Shown here in pieces: positions 33,594 to 42,879 of a stretch of 64,000 bases of DNA. A program made the translations under genes and the position numbers. Source of the stretch: Prolixibacteraceae bacterium JC049 (GTDB lineage: Bacteria; Bacteroidota; Bacteroidia; Bacteroidales; Prolixibacteraceae). Numbering within the stretch: position 1 is the stretch's first letter; each line of letters starts with the position of its first letter. The notes beneath the pieces were generated by a model. The model ran no database searches. It was not told the origin of the DNA and worked only from the letters and a program-made list of their open reading frames with translations. Location of the stretch: NCBI GenBank assembly GCA_023369685.1, contig SACZ01000006.1, positions 125,715-189,714 of the forward strand. Reading direction: 5' to 3'.

Positions 33594-36020
33594 TTATCTT
33601 CTTATTACTTTTACGGTTTTAACTCTATTCTCACCTCTTAGCAGAATAAAATAAACTCCTTTATTTAAGTGATTAACCTGCCAGGTTAAATTCTCTTCAC
33701 TTAGCTGTCTGGTGTCAATTGTTTTTCCGGTAATATCTACTAATGTTGCAGTATTGAATCCCTGAGTATTCACAATATTGATCTGGTTAGTAAATGGATT
33801 TGGGAAAACAACTACTCCATCCTCATTATTCAACTCATTTACGTCTGTTTTTGCAGACTTAGCATTGGCCATAGAAGAAGTTCCCTCACCAATTGTTATG
33901 GTCACTTCATTGCTCCAGATCCATTGACCACCTCTTTTTCCTAATAACTTAATTTGATAAGTTCCATCTGCCAATCCAGATTTAGAGAAGGAATAAGGAG
34001 CTGAATGATCCGTTCTATTCCAACTACCATTAAGGTATAAACTTACTCTTTCAAAATCTCCAAAATGCCTTGAATCAATCTGAATTGTTGCTCCGCTTGG
34101 ATAAGTTTGATTATTCTTAGGAGCAACAAGAATAATATCTTTATCGTACACCGAGATATTTACGCTACTACTTCTGGGCCAACCTCCTGTTGTTCTTTTT
34201 CCAAGAACATATACACTATGTTCTCCTTGTGAAACACCTGAGAGAGGATACGAATAAGGAGCTGAATGATCTGTTCTTTTCCATGAACCATCCAAATACA
34301 AACTCACTTTCTCATAATCTCCAAAATGCAATGCCTGTACATTTATTGATTCGTTGGTAGAGAAAACATCGCCCTCTTCTGGCTGAGTAATAATCAAAGG
34401 CACACAGTTTACATTCACTCCTGACACTGTTACCCATTGCCCTGAGTTTAATTGTCCGGCAATACTTACATTGAATGTACCTGTATCTGTGAAACTATAG
34501 TTAAAACTGTATGGAGCCGAATGATCAGAAGCTTTCCATGCTCCATTAATGTAAAGACTTACCTTTTTAAATATACCATTAGTTACTCCTTGAATATTAA
34601 CACTGTTTCCTGGTACAATCTCTTGTCCTTCGACAACTCCTTGTATCGAAAGAGTTGGAGTATTGATGTTTATGGTAACAGGATCGCTAGTGATAGATGT
34701 TCCATCCGGTTTAACCCCAACTAATGTTAAGGTATTTGCCCCTGAAGGCAAATTGTTTACCTTGAAATAATATGGAAAATGATTGTCTTGTGCAATTTCT
34801 GTCTCACCATTCATCAACTTCACATGCTGATATTCACCTAACGACTTTGCCAGAAATATAATTTCAGTACCTGCAGAATAGGTAGATAAATTTAATGGAT
34901 TGAAAAACGCAATCTCATGTTCAATGCCACTTTCCTGTGCTGGATAAAATGACGTTATTTGATCCAAAGTATCAGAAGCAACAACAGGAGTTCGATTTTC
35001 AAAATCAACCGGACTATACACAATTGTATCGCTCGAATAACTCATTATTCCTCCATTATTATTTTCAACACAGCCATTGCGATAAAACACATTGCCCGGT
35101 CCGGGCACTCGATGAATATATGACCATGGTCCCATTACTGAATGCCAGCCACTTCCTAGTCCTTCAGGTAAAACAGAAACATTTTGCTCTACCAGATTAT
35201 GCCCGGCATCACCACTATGGAAATTGAAGTCCTGCTCTACAATATTTTTGTAGAATACATTGTGATGGCATCCTTCACGTTGTATACAGATATGGCGCAT
35301 CTTTTTTACAACACAATTATACATCAGACAATGATCGCCACTGAACTGAATATATCCACGACCACCACTTCCTTTATTCCAAGAACGCTCAATATAACAG
35401 TCACGAACAGTGATATGAGAACATCTCCACGAAGTAATGGCATGATTACCAGAATTAATAATGGTTAACTTGTCTAACCAACAATTACGTGATGACCCGC
35501 TGAAATATACAGAAGAAGTCATAAAATCGGGATTGTCATTCCCCATATGAAAATTGTTGGGAACTCCATAACCACCTTGAATAGTCATATTATCCAGACC
35601 TGCTCCGCGACATCCAAATCGAAAAGCAATACCACTTGACATGGTGATATTCATTATCACTCCTTCTCTGCTTTGTCCAACTAAACGAACACTATCTCTC
35701 ATTGTAATGTCCGAATCAATTGTATAAGTTCCATTATTCAATTTAATCTGACGATAGCCCCCCTTCTCATTCATTTTTTGTATTGCAGTATTCAGATTTT
35801 CTGAATTCGTTGCATTTAGTATAGTATCATACTGTTCAGCAATAAATGGGATTCCTCCCTCTACTCCTGCTGTAATCCAATGCTGAACATCATCCAAATA
35901 TTCGGAATTGACATTGCTTAAATCGAAAGTTATTCCCGGATCCCCCACTCTTACCTGTGCCTTTGATGCCAAAGCAAACATAAACACGAAACAAACATAA
36001 AAAGTAAATAATTTCTTCAT
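33594..36020 (-). CDS. Secreted parallel beta-helix protein with Ig-like repeats and T9SS sorting domain
   Basis: An 808-residue exported protein; the start MKKLFTFYVCF at 36020 gives a clean signal peptide, while the upstream in-frame ATG at 36152 does not. Residues about 60-350 form a right-handed beta-helix (short repeats such as HITVRDCYIERSWNKG and HNVFYKNIVEQDF), as in pectate-lyase-type and glycan-binding proteins. Four Ig-like modules follow; three share KVSLYxxGxWxxxDHSAPYS. The end (VVFPNPFTNQINIV to RVKTVKVIRR) is a type IX sorting domain. By family it is likely a surface or secreted polysaccharide-degrading or binding protein. Catalytic residues cannot be assigned. Confidence 0.85.
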   Translation of the reverse strand: MKKLFTFYVCFVFMFALASKAQVRVGDPGITFDLSNVNSEYLDDVQHWITAGVEGGIPFIAEQYDTILNATNSENLNTAIQKMNEKGGYRQIKLNNGTYTIDSDITMRDSVRLVGQSREGVIMNITMSSGIAFRFGCRGAGLDNMTIQGGYGVPNNFHMGNDNPDFMTSSVYFSGSSRNCWLDKLTIINSGNHAITSWRCSHITVRDCYIERSWNKGSGGRGYIQFSGDHCLMYNCVVKKMRHICIQREGCHHNVFYKNIVEQDFNFHSGDAGHNLVEQNVSVLPEGLGSGWHSVMGPWSYIHRVPGPGNVFYRNGCVENNNGGIMSYSSDTIVYSPVDFENRTPVVASDTLDQITSFYPAQESGIEHEIAFFNPLNLSTYSAGTEIIFLAKSLGEYQHVKLMNGETEIAQDNHFPYYFKVNNLPSGANTLTLVGVKPDGTSITSDPVTININTPTLSIQGVVEGQEIVPGNSVNIQGVTNGIFKKVSLYINGAWKASDHSAPYSFNYSFTDTGTFNVSIAGQLNSGQWVTVSGVNVNCVPLIITQPEEGDVFSTNESINVQALHFGDYEKVSLYLDGSWKRTDHSAPYSYPLSGVSQGEHSVYVLGKRTTGGWPRSSSVNISVYDKDIILVAPKNNQTYPSGATIQIDSRHFGDFERVSLYLNGSWNRTDHSAPYSFSKSGLADGTYQIKLLGKRGGQWIWSNEVTITIGEGTSSMANAKSAKTDVNELNNEDGVVVFPNPFTNQINIVNTQGFNTATLVDITGKTIDTRQLSEENLTWQVNHLNKGVYFILLRGENRVKTVKVIRR

Positions 36021-36134
36021 AAGCTTTGTGTATAAGATTTTAATGTTAAGATTAGTTGGGCTATCTCTATCATTAATTGTGCATTCGATTGCATTTTTCG
36101 GGTATAAAAAACGAATGCTTTTGTGCACACAGAA

Positions 36135-36142
36135 CAAATGTA
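36135..36142 (-). promoter_or_regulatory. Possible -7 box for the beta-helix protein gene
   Basis: It reads TACATTTG on the minus strand, an exact TAnnTTTG match, about 115 bp upstream of the start codon. No -33 TTG was found. Confidence 0.35.
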
Positions 36143-36234
36143 ACGATTTCATTCTTCTTTTTACCCTATTTTAAACTAGTCTTATTATGTATTAAAACCT
36201 TAAACACCTCTACAACAATCTATATATATAAACT

Positions 36235-36280
36235 AAAAAAGGCGATTGACTTATATCTAAAGATTAAAATCAACCGCCTT
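36235..36280 (-). terminator. Rho-independent terminator after the TPR gene
   Basis: On the minus strand AAGGCGGTTGA pairs with TCAATCGCCTT (one mismatch) and is followed by TTTTTT. It ends the BlaI-BlaR1-TPR unit. Confidence 0.8.
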
Positions 36281-36301
36281 CATTATACTATTTCAATTGA
36301 A

Positions 36302-37549
36302 TTATTTCTCGCCCCAGAAAATGTCTTCCCGGATTTTATGTACCCTATCTAGTGCATAATCCACCTTTTTACTCTTTTTCCCGGCATTTAGCTTTAAGTA
36401 TTTACGATAGTATTGCAACGCCTTCTCCTTACTTTTATGAAACTCTTCGTAAGTAGTTGCAATCTCATAAAACACATCGCTTTTCCGATTATTCATTTCA
36501 AAAGCTTTTTCGTAACATTCAATGGAATTGGCAAAATCGCGCTTATACCCATAAACTATTGCTAAGTGATGATATACTTCTCCCAATGTTTGACCATCCA
36601 TAAAGCTTCCCAAAGCATCTTCTAAAAAACCAATGGCTTCATCGTATTGTTTTAAGCCTTTATGAGAAAGCCCCAAATAAAGATTTACATACGGTTCCAT
36701 TGGATTAAGCGACAAACAATATTTCAAATGCTTGATAGCCTTTTCAAACTCTTCGGCATGGTAATTGGCAATTCCCATATATTGCTTCACAAAAAAAGAA
36801 GAATCGCCCATGGCTACCACTTTCTCGTAACACTTAATGGCAAGTGGATAATATTTCATACTAAAAAGCGCTCTGGCATGCTTACGATAAATACTGATAT
36901 CGTTGGGATATAGCTTTTCGGCATACTTAAAAATAGAATCACTCTTCTCATTCTTCTTTCTGCCTACATACAAAGTTCCCAAATCAGTTAATACTCCTTT
37001 ATCTTTCGGATAATGCATATTGGCTTTTTCCAAAACAGCTTCAGCTTCTTTACTCTTTTTTGTTCGACTTAATGTTTTGGCATATTCACGCATGAAATAA
37101 GCATTCAACGAATCGGAACGCAAAATAGTAGCATAAACTGCTTTGGCTTTTCGCACCTCTTTTTGTTTCACTAGAAGTGCAGCCAAATTACCAGCATACT
37201 TGGTATTGGTAGTATCGCCTTTAAATAACTTAGTATAATTATCAACTCCCGACTTAAGGTCTCCAATTTTCACATATGTTTTAGCAGCTCCTTCTAAGGC
37301 CATCTTATTATCTGGAGCTTTAGTCAGCAACTGATTATATACATTCAGAGACTTGTGGTATTGAAAATTCTCCCGATACAGATCGGCTAATAGAAGTCGA
37401 TATTCAATTGAAAGATTGTTACTATTCTCCAGTAACTGAATCGCTTTTCCGGTTTCTCCTTTTCTCAATAACAAATTCACTTTTTGCTCCTGGGCCGAAA
37501 CAAAAGCAATTGAAACACACATGCAGATGGTTACAATAATACGTAGCAT
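36302..37549 (-). CDS. Exported tetratricopeptide-repeat protein
   Basis: A 415-residue protein with signal peptide (cleavage near VSAQ) and about ten TPR units from residue 30 to 400, for example EPYVNLYLGLSHKGLKQYDEA. No enzymatic domain is seen. It starts 54 bp after the BlaR1-like gene and shares a terminator with it, so it is probably third in the BlaI-regulated operon. A periplasmic scaffold that works with the BlaR1/TonB-like sensor is a reasonable inference; TPR proteins are too general for more. Confidence 0.85.
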   Translation of the reverse strand: MLRIIVTICMCVSIAFVSAQEQKVNLLLRKGETGKAIQLLENSNNLSIEYRLLLADLYRENFQYHKSLNVYNQLLTKAPDNKMALEGAAKTYVKIGDLKSGVDNYTKLFKGDTTNTKYAGNLAALLVKQKEVRKAKAVYATILRSDSLNAYFMREYAKTLSRTKKSKEAEAVLEKANMHYPKDKGVLTDLGTLYVGRKKNEKSDSIFKYAEKLYPNDISIYRKHARALFSMKYYPLAIKCYEKVVAMGDSSFFVKQYMGIANYHAEEFEKAIKHLKYCLSLNPMEPYVNLYLGLSHKGLKQYDEAIGFLEDALGSFMDGQTLGEVYHHLAIVYGYKRDFANSIECYEKAFEMNNRKSDVFYEIATTYEEFHKSKEKALQYYRKYLKLNAGKKSKKVDYALDRVHKIREDIFWGEK

Positions 37550-37603
37550 AGTTTAAGGGTATGAGTTTTATTCTAATTCTTTATTATCACAAGATTTGGC
37601 ACA

Positions 37604-39019
37604 TTATTTTAGCTTGAACGCAATTGGGAAAGTAAATTCACAATTAACTGCTTTGCCATCTTTTTTTGCTGGCGTCCATTTAGGCATTAGCTTTGTTACC
37701 CTCAATGCTTCAGCATCTAAAATCTTATGGGCACCCTTTATCACTTTTGCTTTAGTTACATTACCTTCTTTATCGATAACAAACTTTACATATACTTTCC
37801 CTTGGATTCCTTGTTTATATGCCTCTTCAGGATATTTCACTCTTTCATGAATCCAACTTATACAAGCATTATATCCTCCGGGAAATTCTGCCTTTATCAG
37901 ATCCTCATCGGTAACCTGACACATCTCCTCTGTAGAGAACACTGCAATTTTACTTACCTTCAGGTTTTGTAATTTATCTTTCAAACCAGGATAATCTTTG
38001 ATGGCTTCTTTCAAATCATGCAATTTGACTGTAAACTCGGATTTGTCTCCCTGCGACTTCATAAAATCAGTCTGCTTTACAACTTCTCCTTTATAAATTA
38101 TCCAAACTGTTTTCTGCTCATCGTTATTTTCAATCTGAGCAATTGTTGTTTTATTGGCAAAAAGGGCCAACAACGCAAGCAAAGAAATAGCACCTACTGC
38201 ATATCTCCAGCTCCATCTGTTTTCTACTTGTTTTTGGTTCATCATTTCTAATCGTTTATGAATGAGTGAATGGTTAAAACCGCTGGCTAACGACCAATTG
38301 GCGCCTAAGGTCTGCTCAACCAGCAATCTTTGGTATTTATCTCTTCTACACTTTCCGTTAACTAAAGTCTGATCGACTAAAAATTCATGGTTCTCTTTCA
38401 CCATAGTACTGGCCCAGTGCACAAAAGGATTGAACCATTGCACTATTCCAAAAATTTGAAGCAATAAAATATCCCAAGAATGTCGTTGACAAATATGCTC
38501 GTACTCATGCAAGTATATTGTCTCTAACTCTTCGGAATTTAATATTCCATTGCCTGGTAAAACCATGAATCCAAAAAATGAAAAAGGACTGTTAATGTCC
38601 TTTGAGAAATAGACGACATTGTTTCCCACTCTTCCTCGCTCACAACGATCGATGATATGTATTATTCGAAATACATTAATCAAGAAACGTCCCAACATGA
38701 ACAATGCGACTGACCCATAAATTATTTGCAAATAGTTGATGTTGTTTAAAACCGAATGCATTTGAGCTTCCGAATTTTGAACATAAACATTTATTGTACC
38801 CAGAGTCTTTCGCAAAACAGGCACTGCCCCAGTATTGGGAATCAATAACTTGACGTTGACAAATGGAATTAAAACCGAAAAGATAGTAATCCCCAACAAC
38901 ATTATTCGTTTCAACTGAAATGTTGCCTTATTCCGAAATAATCCGACATATAACAACAACAAGACAGTAAAACTGACTCCCGACTCAACCAAATAATTTA
39001 TGACATCGTTCCAATTCAT
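37604..39019 (-). CDS. BlaR1/MecR1-type M56 peptidase with C-terminal TonB domain
   Basis: A 471-residue membrane protein. The N-terminal half has four membrane helices and the gluzincin site HEYEH (171-175), with WFNPFVHW soon after, as in BlaR1-type M56 peptidases. A last helix near 274-290 leads to a periplasmic part whose final 95 residues are a TonB C-terminal domain (GKVYVKFVIDKEGNVTKAKV). By family the peptidase inactivates the BlaI repressor on signal. There is no penicillin-binding sensor domain, so beta-lactam sensing is not indicated. It starts 4 bp after the BlaI gene. Confidence 0.93.
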   Translation of the reverse strand: MNWNDVINYLVESGVSFTVLLLLYVGLFRNKATFQLKRIMLLGITIFSVLIPFVNVKLLIPNTGAVPVLRKTLGTINVYVQNSEAQMHSVLNNINYLQIIYGSVALFMLGRFLINVFRIIHIIDRCERGRVGNNVVYFSKDINSPFSFFGFMVLPGNGILNSEELETIYLHEYEHICQRHSWDILLLQIFGIVQWFNPFVHWASTMVKENHEFLVDQTLVNGKCRRDKYQRLLVEQTLGANWSLASGFNHSLIHKRLEMMNQKQVENRWSWRYAVGAISLLALLALFANKTTIAQIENNDEQKTVWIIYKGEVVKQTDFMKSQGDKSEFTVKLHDLKEAIKDYPGLKDKLQNLKVSKIAVFSTEEMCQVTDEDLIKAEFPGGYNACISWIHERVKYPEEAYKQGIQGKVYVKFVIDKEGNVTKAKVIKGAHKILDAEALRVTKLMPKWTPAKKDGKAVNCEFTFPIAFKLK

Positions 39020-39023
39020 TTTT

Positions 39024-39395
39024 CTAATCTTCCGATTGTAAATCTTCTCTTACTTCATTCATCAGTTTATCAAATGATTCGACATCCATCTCTTCTTTTT
39101 TAGCAAAGAAGGAAATCATGCTACTAAATGAATTCCCGAAATAACTATTCAGGTAATTCTTGAAATAGCTTGTTTTATACTCCTCTTCGGATACCGATGC
39201 AAAATACTGATGTGATCGTCCGAAAGCTTGATGTGAAACAAATCCTTTACGCTCCAGAATACGCACAATAGTAGACACTGTGTTATATGCCGGTTTAGGA
39301 TCTGGCATCTCTTCGATGATCTCCTTCACAAAAGCTTTACCCAACAACCAAAGAATTTGCATAATCTGCTCTTCAGCTTTAGTTAACTCTCTCAT
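39024..39395 (-). CDS. BlaI/MecI-family transcriptional repressor
   Basis: A 123-residue repressor with a winged helix at the N-terminus (LTKAEEQIMQILWLLGKAF; YNTVSTIVRILERKGFVSH) and a dimerisation and cleavage region behind it, the standard length for the family. It heads an operon with the M56 peptidase and a TPR gene. A strong promoter with an inverted repeat in its spacer lies 70-100 bp upstream, which suggests autorepression relieved when the M56 protein cuts it. Confidence 0.95.
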   Translation of the reverse strand: MRELTKAEEQIMQILWLLGKAFVKEIIEEMPDPKPAYNTVSTIVRILERKGFVSHQAFGRSHQYFASVSEEEYKTSYFKNYLNSYFGNSFSSMISFFAKKEEMDVESFDKLMNEVREDLQSED

Positions 39396-39464
39396 TTTTC
39401 CAAAAATTATTAATAATACATTTCCAAGACACAGGAAGTGTAACGATTAGTTTGAAGAATGAAA

Positions 39465-39497
39465 CAAATATAACTAAACAAATAGTTTCTACAACTA
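39465..39497 (-). promoter_or_regulatory. Promoter and BlaI-type operator of the BlaI-BlaR1-TPR operon
   Basis: On the minus strand: TTG (39492-39494), exactly 19 bp, then TATATTTG (39465-39472), an ideal Bacteroidota promoter. The spacer is filled by AACTA-N6-TAGTT (39472-39487), a perfect inverted repeat, with further half-sites TAGTT at 39448 and AACTA at 39493. A repressor bound here would block transcription. Confidence 0.7.
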
Positions 39498-39557
39498 AAT
39501 CATTCGTTAAATTTTCTTAATTTGAAAATTGGTAACACTTTTAATGCCCCAATTCCT

Positions 39558-42500
39558 CTATTCTTCCACCAAGTATTTACTCAGTAATTGTGTGAAATCC
39601 TCTTCATTTATGGGTTTTGTGAGGTAATCGTCGCAGCCAATAGACATGGCCAACTTCTTATCCCACGAAGCTGCATAAGCCGACTGCACGATTATTGGAA
39701 GTTCAGGTTTAATATCCTTTATTATTGAAGTCGCTTCTATTCCATCCATCTCCGGCATTTTTATATCCATCAATACAACATCAATACCACTTTCATTGCG
39801 AACAAACTCAACGGCCTCTAGTCCATTTCGTGCATGAATAATCTTTATATCGAATGAAAACTTTTCTTCCAACAAAGTTTCTAAAAATAGAAAATTAATT
39901 TCCTCATCTTCTGCAATTAAAACAACTTTATCGGCTTTATTTCCACCTGCATTATCTGATTTCACAAATGGTAACTCAATTGAAAAGCATGCTCCTTTAC
40001 CTTCGTCTGATTCTAATTTTATAGTTCCGCCCAAGATCTCGGTATTCTCCTTGGCAATTGCCAGTCCTAACCCTAGTCCACTATTGGATTTCGACTTGGA
40101 TTTTACTTGAGAAAAACGATCGAAGATACGTGCTTGCTTGTCATTTGCAATTCCAATTCCCGTATCCTTCACATAAATAATAAGCTTCCCTTTTTCAACT
40201 CTATACCCCAATTCGATATAACCTTCTGTTGTAAATTTGAAAGCATTTTCGAGCAAGTTATTCAGGATCTTCTGCAGCTTACTGGCATCGGTCTTCATAA
40301 AACTGGCTTTGTCGGGCAATGCCTTATGCAGGTATAACGAAATGTTACTTTCTTTGGCTTTTACATCGAAAATAGAGAACTGCTCTAGTAGTAAATCATT
40401 CAGATTAATCTCCTCTTCTATCAACTTCACCTGTTTGGTTTCCAAACGTGAAATTTCAAGAATATCATCAATTATTCGAAGCAATTGGTAGCCACTATTC
40501 TGAATTATTTTTGTAAACTGTTTTTGTTTACTTTCCGACATGTCGTTACTATTCAGCAGCTCAGAAAACCCAATAATGCCATTCATTGGAGTTCTGATTT
40601 CATGCGATAAATTATGGATAAACTCAGATTTTAATCGATCACTCTCTTCAGCCTTATCCTTAGCCACCATTAAAGCTTCATTGATATGCTTCAATTCTTC
40701 TTGAGATTCCTTCAATTCACGATACTTAACAAGCAATTCAGCCTCTGTATCCAAAAGTTTCGATATATCGACAATGGCCACAATACTTTTGGTAGTTCCT
40801 TCAATTGAAAAGAAATGAATTATAGCCTTAATAGTTGTACCACCTTTTTTAACGTATTCAGTCTGCTCAATTATTCCATTTTCGCCATTGGCAACAGCGA
40901 CTAAGAGTCGTTTGAATGTAAAAAATGACTTTTCGTTAAATGTATCTTGCAAATTGCTCAGAAGTTCTTCTTTTGTATCAAAGCCAAATAAGTTTAGAGT
41001 AACATCATTTACATTCAGAACTTTTAATGAAGCTGCACACCTCAATACCTCTTCTGGATTTCGGGCTAAATAGTCATCTACATTATCTGTTTTACTTTTT
41101 ATTTCAGATAATATGTGCTTCACTTCCGAAAAATCTTCCTCCCACAACGAAACCGGAGTATTTTCAAATAGATCACGGAAATGCTTTTCATTGGTTTCTG
41201 CTCTTAATCGTGCTTTATTTAAATCGTTACTAACATGTACCAATTCTGTAATATCTGTCATATACCCCAACACAGATATCATTTCTTTGCCCTTATATAT
41301 TGGTTTTGCGCCTAATTTTATCCATTTCGATTTTCCATTATAATCGGTAAAAGCATACGAGTGCTCAAACTCAGTCCCTTCGTCAATACACCGATTAAAC
41401 ATTACTCTGGCTTCATCTCTAAATTCTTCGTTAAGGCAGTTAATGATCTTCTCCTGACATTCTTCCACACTATGTAAGCGATCTTCATCTTCTAATCCAT
41501 GAATTCGATATAACTCTTCTGTCCAAAATACATTCCCTGAGGCTTTATCTAGCACCCAACTCCCCGAATTGGTTAAACGCTGAATAGAAAGTAGCAGCTG
41601 AATTGAATTCTTTAACCGATCGCCTATCTTATTACGCTTAACCACACTAAATGAAAGAATAAATACAAAAGCAACCAGAAGTAAAATTACCACGCCAATA
41701 ACTAGTATCAATTCTCTGTTCTTAGAAAAGAAAGATGCTGGCTTGTTCAGAATAATAGCTCCTTCAGGCAATGAACTCAAGGCAATATCATATTTTTTCA
41801 ACTGGTTGTTGTCGAAAATAAAAATATTGGGACTTTGGCTCTTCACTTTTATGGTTGCTATATTCGTCCCTTGAAATATGGAGTTAACAATTGCCGCTGC
41901 TTCTTTTCCTTGTTCGAAGTGAGATATTACTTTTCCTCCCAACACGCCATCTCCTAACCCATGTTCCCAGAGATGAAACAATGGTGCTTTTAGATGAGTA
42001 TTCAATAATGCCAAACTCTCATTAAACCGAATTGTCTCTTCTGTTTTATCACAAAATGCCGAAAGCAATAGAACCGGAACATCTTTATCAATTGCAGCTA
42101 AACGGTTCTTATATTCATTGAAATTCATTTGAGATAAATCGATCTCTTTAAATTTCCATCCGGGATTTTCCTTCGCCACTTCACGGTATTTAGCCAAATC
42201 ATTTTTCCCGGTCAAGGTTCTATCTGAAATAGCATAAATTGTTTTTGTTTTGGGAAACAGCTCTTTCATTAGGTCGACTGTTTCCTTCATTGAGATAGCT
42301 TCCACAATCCCCGATACGTTGAAATTATCATTCTGAGCTAATGCTTGTTCGAGATTATTTACACCCAGGAAAACTATTGGAATACGATCGAATAGACTCA
42401 ATTGATTATCTAACACAAATTGTAGCGCATTATCATCTGCAGCAATAATTGCATCATATCGTCGAACATTGCTCAACTTATATGTGATACGTTCACGGAA

Positions 42501-42731
42501 AGATAAAACGTTCAAAGAATCGACAAATCGTTTACTATCTAAAAATTCAATATCCAGATCGACATTCAGCGTGTCGAAAACAGATTGAATTCCTTCTACT
42601 TGTTTAAAGAAGGTTGGAAAACTAGAATTATACGAATTGATCAATAGCACATGTTTGTGCACCTTACCTGATACTATTAAGCTAAAAAGAAGTAGGAAAA
42701 TAACTCCACACAATCGCTTCAGACCATTCAT
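39558..42731 (-). CDS. Hybrid sensor kinase with periplasmic ABC-substrate-binding-like domain
   Basis: A 1057-residue protein. Signal 1-21; periplasmic domain 25-300 resembling ABC transporter substrate-binding proteins of the PF04392 type (VLLINSYNSSFPTFFKQVEG); membrane helix 339-364; two PAS-like regions (about 385-500 and 515-665); HisKA with His710 in HNLSHEIRTPMNG; ATPase domain 805-925 (NNLLENAFKF, DTGIGI, GLGLGLAI); receiver domain 935-1053 with Asp989 in LMDIKMPEMDG. No DNA-binding output domain is present, so it must pass phosphate to another protein or act by interaction. It is monocistronic. Confidence 0.92.
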   Translation of the reverse strand: MNGLKRLCGVIFLLLFSLIVSGKVHKHVLLINSYNSSFPTFFKQVEGIQSVFDTLNVDLDIEFLDSKRFVDSLNVLSFRERITYKLSNVRRYDAIIAADDNALQFVLDNQLSLFDRIPIVFLGVNNLEQALAQNDNFNVSGIVEAISMKETVDLMKELFPKTKTIYAISDRTLTGKNDLAKYREVAKENPGWKFKEIDLSQMNFNEYKNRLAAIDKDVPVLLLSAFCDKTEETIRFNESLALLNTHLKAPLFHLWEHGLGDGVLGGKVISHFEQGKEAAAIVNSIFQGTNIATIKVKSQSPNIFIFDNNQLKKYDIALSSLPEGAIILNKPASFFSKNRELILVIGVVILLLVAFVFILSFSVVKRNKIGDRLKNSIQLLLSIQRLTNSGSWVLDKASGNVFWTEELYRIHGLEDEDRLHSVEECQEKIINCLNEEFRDEARVMFNRCIDEGTEFEHSYAFTDYNGKSKWIKLGAKPIYKGKEMISVLGYMTDITELVHVSNDLNKARLRAETNEKHFRDLFENTPVSLWEEDFSEVKHILSEIKSKTDNVDDYLARNPEEVLRCAASLKVLNVNDVTLNLFGFDTKEELLSNLQDTFNEKSFFTFKRLLVAVANGENGIIEQTEYVKKGGTTIKAIIHFFSIEGTTKSIVAIVDISKLLDTEAELLVKYRELKESQEELKHINEALMVAKDKAEESDRLKSEFIHNLSHEIRTPMNGIIGFSELLNSNDMSESKQKQFTKIIQNSGYQLLRIIDDILEISRLETKQVKLIEEEINLNDLLLEQFSIFDVKAKESNISLYLHKALPDKASFMKTDASKLQKILNNLLENAFKFTTEGYIELGYRVEKGKLIIYVKDTGIGIANDKQARIFDRFSQVKSKSKSNSGLGLGLAIAKENTEILGGTIKLESDEGKGACFSIELPFVKSDNAGGNKADKVVLIAEDEEINFLFLETLLEEKFSFDIKIIHARNGLEAVEFVRNESGIDVVLMDIKMPEMDGIEATSIIKDIKPELPIIVQSAYAASWDKKLAMSIGCDDYLTKPINEEDFTQLLSKYLVEE

Positions 42732-42804
42732 GTTATTTCTAGTTTATTCTTGTTTCTATTTCAAATTTTCCTCGACTCTTTCTGTGGAGGAAAAAATGCA
42801 AACA

Positions 42805-42812
42805 CAAATCTA
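42805..42812 (-). promoter_or_regulatory. -7 promoter box for the hybrid kinase gene
   Basis: It reads TAGATTTG on the minus strand (TAnnTTTG) and lies 73 bp upstream of the start codon. No clear -33 TTG was found. Confidence 0.4.
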
Positions 42813-42879
42813 ACATTCTTTGTATATAAATAGAAACATACAACAAACTATACAGATTGTTCATGCAGAAATTAAAGTC

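Noticed and set aside
37604-39395. A beta-lactam resistance module
   Set aside because: The BlaI and M56 proteins are present, but there is no penicillin-binding sensor domain and no beta-lactamase gene.
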